A DNA stretch of 64,000 bases from Phorcus lineatus. Taxonomy: Eukaryota > Mollusca > Gastropoda > Trochida > Trochidae. Position numbers and translations under genes: made by a program. Location of the stretch: assembly GCA_921293015.1 (NCBI GenBank), contig OV121094.1, positions 2,036,764 to 2,100,763 of the forward strand. Reading direction: 5' to 3'. The notes beneath the pieces were generated by a model. The model was given only the letters and a program-made list of their open reading frames with translations, was not told where the DNA came from and did not search any database. Below are positions 56,714 to 64,000 of this stretch, in pieces; the stretch's first letter is position 1, and each line of letters opens with the position of its first letter.

Positions 56714-57454
56714 TATTTCATATACGGTTTTACGGTGAATGAAGAATTTTACATGAGTTCGAGCTAATTGGAACTGTTTCATGACAAACAGCAGCGTGTC
56801 ATGTTTTGTCATTTCAAGGTCATTTGAGTTCTTTTGTTATGTTGTGTTGTTACTGGAGTGGCATCTAACGGATTGATTCTTCGCAGGAATAATGTGCTCA
56901 GCTAGTTCAGTATAGTAACATAGAATATAATAGAATATAATAGCAGAAACAGGATGTAGAGATCACTTATCAGGGATCAATATTTTCCTAGAATACATGT
57001 ACACGTATGAGGGGAATTTCTCGACTAGGATTGTGAGAACTATAAAAGGTTCGCTTATACAGGGAATTCTCCTCGTGCTTTAAACAAAACTTGATTATCA
57101 CTGGATAAGAATCAGAATGACTTCATAAATGGTAGCGTAAAACAATCACTAAATCGTTTATTTTTCAATAAGATTATTACTGACACACGTTTCCGTAATT
57201 TCATAAAAAAATACAATAAAAACTAAAAAAAAAAATTCATCTCGAGCATCCGTCATATAATTTGTATTTCCTTTAAAGTATAGATAATATATTCTTACGT
57301 CATCCTTATTCAAGAAAACAATAACATTAACAAACATAGAGCATTTTGAATTGAACATGATTTATATTTCCTTTTGGAATAAAGATATCACATTATCGTA
57401 AAACGTTATATGAAGTTTAATAGGCATGAAGACACCAGTGGCTGAAATCAACAA

Positions 57455-57520
57455 TAGTGTCATCTAAATAATCAACCAGCCAGGCATAAAGCAATAGAGC
57501 ACAACTGTCCTCGGAACAAT
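57455..57520 (-). repeat. Dispersed repeat, inverted partner of 10032-10112
   Basis: The reverse complement reads GTTCCGAGGACAGTTGTGCT, then CTATTGCTTTATGCCTGGCT, close to the copy at 10 kb. Confidence 0.7.
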
Positions 57521-58880
57521 TAACAAACATTTTCCTTATTGTACACTTTTCTCGTGTTCAGTTCACCTTATAATGTTTTAAAAAAACAAGTCATGTTCTA
57601 TGTGAACTGATTTGTCAATCATGGTTAATCAATTCAATTTGTAGCGTATTTAAACACATACAAACACAAAGAGCTTATCGATAATGTAATCAAACTATTT
57701 CATTTTACTTTTGATAAGTTCGAAAGTAGCCATTTTTACAGTTCATGTCACACAAAAATTAATTGCATTAATTAAATGCATAATTTCAACTGCAATAATC
57801 TTAAGACTATCGTTTCAACTTCAGAGCTTTTTAATCACTTTGGTGAACACAAAAGTTTACATTTTCTAAAGGCAATCAATCTTTGTGATAAGTTGTAGTA
57901 TTTTAACTTTTGTATATCAGCTTTTATCTGACACTGGGATATTTGGCTGATGTTTTTACAGCCTTCGTGCTGTAACACCTTTTTGCTATTGCAATCATTT
58001 CGATTTCATTAAATTCCTCGCCGCTAATAGCTGAAATAATGCCCAAGCGGCGTTAAACAATAACTCACTCACTCACTCCAATCGTTTCATGTATTTTTTT
58101 CGAAGAGTTCACTATCTGTCATTTAATGAGAGAAGTGAATTAAACGCGGTGATCAAAAATACTACCTAGACATGAAACCAGCCGGCGTTCGATATAAGGT
58201 GAACTGTATTTCATAGCTATAACACATTGAGAGTTTTACTTTTATTCTTATCATGTAAACTGCGATAGGTTATGATTGAATAGATTTTGACCAATATGAA
58301 TATTCAAATTACGAATGTATTCACAGAATTGAGACGTGGTTTTAAAAATCTCTACGAGTTTAACATCTGAATGAAAGCTGTAATATACATCAACAGTACA
58401 CGTTACAAATCAAACGACGATAAGCTTCCTGTTATATTTGAAGGTTTTTTATTTTCATTATTTCGTGAATGGGAAAATGTTTGCAACTTCGTGACATTAA
58501 GGGATTGTTTATCTTCTGATTATATCTGATGTTGACTGAGAAAGGTTCCTTAAGAAAGGAGTAACGGTACTTTGTCAGGTGATTAAACTGCTTCATTATG
58601 AACTTGACTTGATGAGATTGATGTTAATATGCATTGATGAACCTTCAATCGATTAATAACTTATCTGAAATGTCTAATAACAAATATCCATTACCCTAGA
58701 GTCAGCAATTATGGCAAACTTACAAGCAACTTTAATCTGTACACGTTCACTATAGTGAAAATGGTAATTTCAGAATCTCTTGAGTCAGTATCTCTTGATG
58801 AAATAACACCATTGATAAAGTTTGAACTATGAAACTGCAACCAGAAGCTATATTTTAATATTTCATTATTTCAAACAACG
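57521..58880. other. Intergenic DNA with a GAGT-type repeat tail
   Basis: The only structure seen is CCCAAGCGGCGTTAAACAAT followed by (ACTC)n at about 58037-58078, the reverse orientation of the GAGT-headed repeat. No gene is visible. Confidence 0.5.
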
Positions 58881-59015
58881 CAGTTTATGCTTCGCTTGGT
58901 TCAGTAACATATGTTCTCCAAACACTTCGACTTCCCCATCAACAACATTACCATGTTGTATTATCCAGCGTGATTGTTGTGTTTTGACACCTCCATCAAG
59001 GATGTTTACAACGAA

Positions 59016-59197
59016 ACATCCTGATCTGTTTTCGATAGTGTCTCACCAAACCAACGCACTATTATTATAATCATTCGTTTCCTTATATTTCACACACTTG
59101 ACGCAGATGGCGGGTTCATTGGCCTTACACTTAAAACCTATAAAACTCGTGCAAGCATCTCAGTCCTCATTGTAGGACATCTCCATTATCCTTCACG
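59016..59197 (+). promoter_or_regulatory. Defensin E promoter and 5'UTR exon 1
   Basis: ACATCCTGATCTGT (59016-59029), GCAGATGG, ATTGG (59118-59122) and TATAAAA (59139-59145) precede exon 1, which ends at 59197 before GTAAGT. The region from about 58880 resembles that upstream of copy B. Confidence 0.75.
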
Positions 59198-59476
59198 GTA
59201 AGTTGACTTTGTCTTTATAGCATTTTTCGAAATAATAAAATAATTCCCTTATGTTAGAATGATAATTATTATGTGTATTTTGTCGCATTCATGTTATGAT
59301 GCTATCATTAAATGATGGTGCACGGATGCTTATGAAGTTATGAAAATATACACTAAGAAAATTAAAAATAAGAAAATGTCAGTCAGGAACATGGTATTTG
59401 TAAATTCAAAAAAATTTGGGCTTAAAGGTATTCTCAGTCATGATAATATAATTATATTATTAACCTTAATTTTCAG

Positions 59477-60604
59477 ATGAAACTGCTTGTAATCGCGTGC
59501 CTGCTTATGGTCGGGGCCAGCGTGAATGCTGCTAGCTCGCCAGGTGACTTGAATACTGTGTACATAGTTGAGTTTTATAGCATAACATATACACACGTTT
59601 CGTGATTTAACGTCAATGACTGCAGCATTCCCTTATATAATTCACAACAGAAAAACGATTGGTACGAAAATACTTAGTGTTACCGCCTTAGCGAAGTCTT
59701 CGTATCCAGGAAAAGCATGAACACAAATATACACTTTACAGGCCAAACGTAATAATTTGATTGTATCTGCATGGCAGTTAATGATAATGATAATGCTTTT
59801 AAATGGTTACTCGTTCAAAATCAAGTTAATCACGTTATTTAATGCAACGTAATTCAAAATGGGTTCTCAATTCATTCCAGAAAAGTCTTGATTAAGTATG
59901 GTATAGCGACGACAGGTCTATAATAAAAACGTGTTAAATATATACGGTCTTCAGTGTACTAAAGCAGAATTTTCTAATAAAAGAAATATGGGATCAAAAG
60001 ATTAACTGTCAAATTGTAAATTTATACCAACCAAAATATATAAAAATGAACGTCCCCCCGAATATCGTTTCAACAAAAAATATCCAAACATTGCTCTCTC
60101 TCCCTCTTGAAGAGTGTAAATCAGTTAGAGAAAGGAGAAAGGATTTACGAGATGATTCAATGCAAACATTCTAAGTAGAAGTATTGTCTAATCAAATCAG
60201 TTGGACAGGAGACAATCCTTGTTTTGCAGTCGGCTTTGATACATAACCATAAAACAAACAAGATATTCATCAGAAATTCCCAATCTTGAAAATCTGAACA
60301 CAGCCCTAGAGACATATATATGTCATCATCAAATTGGTAGTTTTTAGTTTTTCTTTGTACTAATTAACAACATCGTCCTTTTTGTTTTCATTGTCTTCAA
60401 AAACACACATATTGCCATTCTATCCTATTTGATCAACAAACCATATGCTATTTTTGTCTTTCATTTTTAGAAGCAGAAATCCAGAAGAGGTTTACTTGTG
60501 ACATTCTTGGCAGTTCCCTGGCATGCACTACTCATTGCTACCTGAAGAGGAAGGGCGGCGGCTACTGCAACAGCCAAAACATCTGCGTGTGCATTAATGG
60601 CTAG
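59477..60604 (+). CDS. Defensin E: secreted six-cysteine antimicrobial peptide precursor, intact
   Basis: Exon 2 (59477-59543) encodes MKLLVIACLLMVGASVNA then ASSP, directly after TTTTCAG. The donor GTGACT leaves phase 1. Exon 3 (60471-60604), after CATTTTTAG, encodes AEIQKR and the mature chain FTCDILGSSLACTTHC, KRKGGGYCNSQNICVC, ING. The 66-residue precursor and 37-residue mature peptide match copies A and D. The helix carries an extra lysine (YLKRK), giving it the most basic middle segment. Exon 3 continues to 60610, where AAG/GTCAGT is the donor to the 3'UTR exon at 62060. An inverted exon-3 fragment lies 100 bp downstream in the intron. Introns are short (927 bp) and free of large insertions, so this looks like the best-preserved copy. 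Confidence 0.92.
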
Positions 60605-60704
60605 TACAAGGTCAGTATAATGTATTTACTTACATGAAGTCAAACCAGCATACAACGTCTCCCTGGGATGTACAAAAAGTCGCTGATATATATGAGGCTA
60701 CAAC

Positions 60705-60741
60705 GCCATTGATCCAAACGCAGATGGTTTGATAGTTACAG
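60705..60741 (-). repeat. Inverted fragment of defensin exon 3 in intron 3
   Basis: The plus strand GCCATTGATCCAAACGCAGA then TGGTTTGATAGTTACAG is about 84% identical to the reverse complement of exon 3's 3' end (the coding strand of ...VCING). The following AGCCAAAACATCTG is in direct orientation. Confidence 0.7.
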
Positions 60742-62059
60742 CCAAAACATCTGAATCTCTTAGTGGCTTGTATGAAATATCTTTCAACTTGCATGCAAGA
60801 CAAATCTGCTTACTCTGGCCTGGATCTACATAAACGGGGTGCCAACAAGTAAAACTGATAGATACTTATTACACACGTGTTCTGAATATCTTTATGAAAT
60901 AATTTTGGTTATTTGAAACAAGTGTTGTGTAACCAATTGAAAGTTGTTCAACGAATGCTGTGTAACCAAAACAGGTTATTCAACGATAGTGACGTCATAA
61001 TGCCGAACTACTTTTACAATCGATCGATCGAGTACAAGTGATCTTTCCGTTGCCACCTCGATATTTCAGATTTACATCACACCTATATTCAAGCAGCTAT
61101 TAGCAACAAAGCACAACCAAACATGACATTAAATTTGTGAATAATAAAATATTGACGTAGGTTATTTTTTGAAAAAGTATTATTTGTGTTCAAGGTAATT
61201 CTTAATTGTTAATTTCATCGATGAAGCAGTTAAAGCCTGTCAGTGTTTATCAAATCTTTCTACATTAAACCATATGAAAAAATATAAATTATATTTCTGT
61301 TACGTAAGGCTCTTTGATTCTTTTACAACTATAACGTTGCCTATGTTTCAGATAAGAGAGGAAGTGTATTATTGCGCACAATGTATTAATGCGCGCTAAC
61401 GTCTTTCAGTGAACATTTTGAGATCTTAGAAGAACAAGTTGTCCTATCCTGTGTGTAATAAATAGATCACAAAACTCGTGGGTGTTGAATATGGAAAATA
61501 TTCCAACTCAATATTTTTAAACATTTTGATTTAGTCACTCGCTAGGTAATCAAAAATATTATGATTTGTCATGCTCAAAGGACATGTACACTTATCATTT
61601 TGAAAAAAAAAGATTTATGGGAACAGATAAACATTACAATGTTACGTTTTTGAAGAATTCAATTATTTCTACTGTTTGATATTAAAACTCAGCATGAAAT
61701 AACATTTTCTCCTGATAACGTGTTTTAGGAATGATCGATATCAGAGCTTTTGATATGAGATTTTAGATATCTTGTTTTCGATGTAGGGTCCACTTGGAGG
61801 GATATTCATATCGAGAGAATAATATTAAATAGACTGAACTGTAGCAGAGCTGTAACATGCTATGTCAAATGGGGTACAGTTGTATTTTAATTCATTTAAT
61901 TATTACCGAATGTAATGCTTTCTATAAAAAACCTGATGTCTTTATTCAATACAACTACAGGCTCATCTGGTTTAAAAGCAATGATTAAAAAAGAGATTTC
62001 GATAATCTACAAGATCGATCACAATATTTGTTTAATTTGCGTTTTCGTATATATTTCAG
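60742..62059. other. Defensin E intron 3
   Basis: AT-rich intron sequence. No other gene or element is visible. Confidence 0.55.
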
Positions 62060-62130
62060 ATGACAAGAAACGGACATCAAAAACACGCTGAATACCCGGG
62101 TATTGATAAATAAAGCATATAAAAAGCCGT
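62060..62130 (+). terminator. Defensin E 3'UTR exon and polyadenylation signal
   Basis: ATATTTCAG precedes ATGACAAGAAACGGACATC. The palindrome ATACCCGGGTAT is at 62092-62103 and AATAAA at 62109-62114. Confidence 0.78.
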
Positions 62131-62870
62131 TCCTTTTTCTTTCACTAATCTAATTTTTCATTAAGGTGTTTGAGATAGCAATCTTTGAATATCATTATAG
62201 CACAAGATGAAGTGTTCCTACTGTTTTGTTGAAAACATGGTGTCTACAGAATTGAAACGTCTTTGAGGTCAGTGATTAATATTGCTTCAATATTCAAGTA
62301 CTGTTATTTCCGAAGATGAGGTTCAAAGTTGTATGATTTAATGTCTGTTGTGCCGATATTAGAGAAAGGTTGATGAGCAGCTCGTGGAAAAGTCTTATTC
62401 TCGAACTGTAGTTTTTAAGGTATAGTAGAAATAGAAATGTACCCCATTGTAGACAACAGGCGGACGATCATTCTTTGAGTCTTTTGTCGCAAGGTATAAG
62501 TTTACAAAGCTGTGCCTGTAAGATAGCTATACAGTTAAATCATATCATTGAAGTATTTATTCATTCTTAATACTTTAACACAAAAAACATCCGCAAATCC
62601 TTGAATAAGTGAAAATCTCCATTTTTTTTAGTTTTGTCTTTAATTTACATTTTCTTTTTTATTTACAAACCGACGTACACTACTTGCATTCGTTACACGC
62701 ATGTACAAATACCCAGACAGTCTTCATCTTTACTATTTGGTACCAAAAACTTAGTTACTGATTTTTCGTTGAATTGTCGATTTATTATCATGAAGATCAT
62801 ATTCCAGAGCAAGAAAACTCCATTCGCAGCTTTGTCCACTGCCCCCTGCTACATACTTTTGGTAAAATAT
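62131..62870. other. Intergenic DNA, probably including the LINE 5'UTR
   Basis: No gene is supported. The last part leads directly into the LINE ORF2 leader and may be its 5'UTR. Confidence 0.4.
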
Positions 62871-62874
62871 ATCG

Positions 62875-64000
62875 ATGGGGGTTGACATAACTCAGTATAG
62901 GAGGGCAGTTGGGCTGTTTGCTGCTGTTACTTCTAGACGAAATAGTCGCCGCTTTGATAGTTTTACCTGTTTTTGTATAGTTTTATGCAAATGTTTGGGT
63001 GTTCGCTACTTTTTGATGATATCATTGCTTCTACTATGCTGCGGGGATGTTCATCAAAATCCAGGTCCTGAACTGAGTATTATTCATTTAAACATTCGTA
63101 GCTTGAGGGATAAAACTGATCTACTCGCTGCCGAGTACAGCCATTATGATGTCATTTGTTTATCTGAAACTTGGTTAAACTGCGATGTCTTAAACGATTC
63201 CATACTTTTACCTGGTTATCACCCGCCACTCCGTAAAGATAGACCTTCAAGGGGAGGAGGTGTTGCAATATATCTTAAGGATAGATTATATTTTAATCCT
63301 GCTACAGATCTTGATGTTCCTGACTTGGAAGCTATTTGGGTTGAAGTTAATACAAATAACAATAAATTTCTTATTGGAACTTTCTACAGAGCTGATTTAA
63401 GCAATCGTGATTGGGATATGATTGAAAACTCGTTTTCAATGGCTGTCAATAGAAATATTAGATTGTTCATTCTAGGTGCTCAGTTCAAGTAATAATAAGA
63501 TACATTATCTCCAAATCATGTATGACCTAGTTCAGATTATTAATGAACCTACAAGAGTGACACAGGACTCTAGCACTTTGTTAGATATTATACTTACTTC
63601 CTCATTTAATATCGTCCATGACTCGGGCGTCCTTACTCCAATTTGCAGCGACCATTGTCCAGTTTTTGTTACATTAAAACTTGGGAAACATTCGACAAAT
63701 GCATTTAAGAGAATAATCTATGACTATAATCATGCAGATTATGAGGGGCTTAATAATATTATACCAATTACTGACTGGGACTCCATGTTAGATGATGATA
63801 TAAATAGTTCTGCTAACGCGTTTACAAACACGCTCAGCAGTTTAATCAATGACTATATTCCAAATAAGGAGTTTGTTATAAGACCTCGAGATTGTATATG
63901 GATGAACGGATATCTGCGCAAATTAATGAGGAAGAGAAATCGTCTGCACAAGGTTGCCAAAAAGAAAAATAATACTTATTCTTGGGATCGCTTCAAAGTA
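62875..64000 (+). pseudogene. CR1-like LINE ORF2: 2A-like leader and endonuclease, running off the window
   Basis: The frame contains MISLLLLCCGDVHQNPGP, a hydrophobic leader with a 2A-like end, then the APE endonuclease with IIHLNIRSLRDK, VICLSETWL, DRPSRGGGVAIYLKD and FLIGTFYRADL. At about 63480 the frame changes, and the expected GDFN segment is missing (the frame reads LFILGAQFK then stops). The sequence resumes in another frame with YDLVQIINEPTRV, TLLDIILTS, ICSDHCPVFVTL and the linker LRKLMRKRNRLHKVAKK, still open at 64000. A small deletion therefore removed one catalytic motif. The RT would lie outside the window. Confidence 0.88.

Noticed and set aside
56025-56738. ORFs with (IY)n repeats
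   Set aside because: They are translations of the TA microsatellites.

Overview
This is nuclear DNA from an animal, most likely a marine mollusc. The evidence is spliced genes with GT/AG introns, AAC-tailed and tRNA-derived SINE-like repeats, GAGT-type repeat tails, CR1-like LINEs with a 2A-like leader, Tc1 and hAT transposons, and defensins of the six-cysteine arthropod/mollusc type. I cannot decide between gastropod and bivalve. The DNA is AT-rich, repeat-dense and gene-poor. No bacterial-style operons are present.

The central feature is a tandem cluster of five defensin gene copies between about 22.5 and 62.1 kb. All share one architecture: a TATA promoter with an upstream CCAAT box, a 5'UTR exon, an exon for the signal peptide ending in phase 1, an exon for a short propeptide ending in KR plus a 37-residue six-cysteine defensin, and a 3'UTR exon carrying AATAAA. 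Copies A (minus, 22.6-26.4 kb), D (minus, 51.8-55.5 kb) and E (plus, 59.1-62.1 kb) look intact. Copy B (plus, 32.9-33.5 kb) has lost its signal-peptide exon. Copy C (minus, 39.1-46.1 kb) has lost its original start and acceptor and carries a hAT and a Tc1 transposon in its introns. A sixth intron relic lies at 49.3-49.56 kb. Because the copies are paralogous, they serve as empty-site references that date several transposon insertions.

Layout. 0.46-5.1 kb: a decayed CR1-like LINE with ORF1 and endonuclease/RT. 5.1-6.6 kb: a Tc1 element. 7.16-9.29 kb: an AAC-tailed retroposon with an unrecognised proline-rich ORF and a nested short copy. 11.3-14.15 kb: a CR1-like LINE. 16.18-16.85 kb: an unusual array of about twelve short hairpins in three loop families, followed by a small ORF. 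18.1-18.7 kb: a solo LTR with a heat-shock-element-like promoter. 19.1-19.3 kb: a 22-bp satellite. 20.7-21.6 kb: an unrecognised Q/R-rich ORF. 22.5-62.1 kb: the defensin cluster, broken up by LINE, SINE, hAT, Tc1, MITE and tandem-repeat insertions. 62.9 kb to the end: another CR1-like LINE that runs out of the window.

The only host genes I can name are the defensins, which are expected to be secreted antimicrobial peptides. Almost everything else is mobile DNA. All calls come from reading the sequence; no searches were run.
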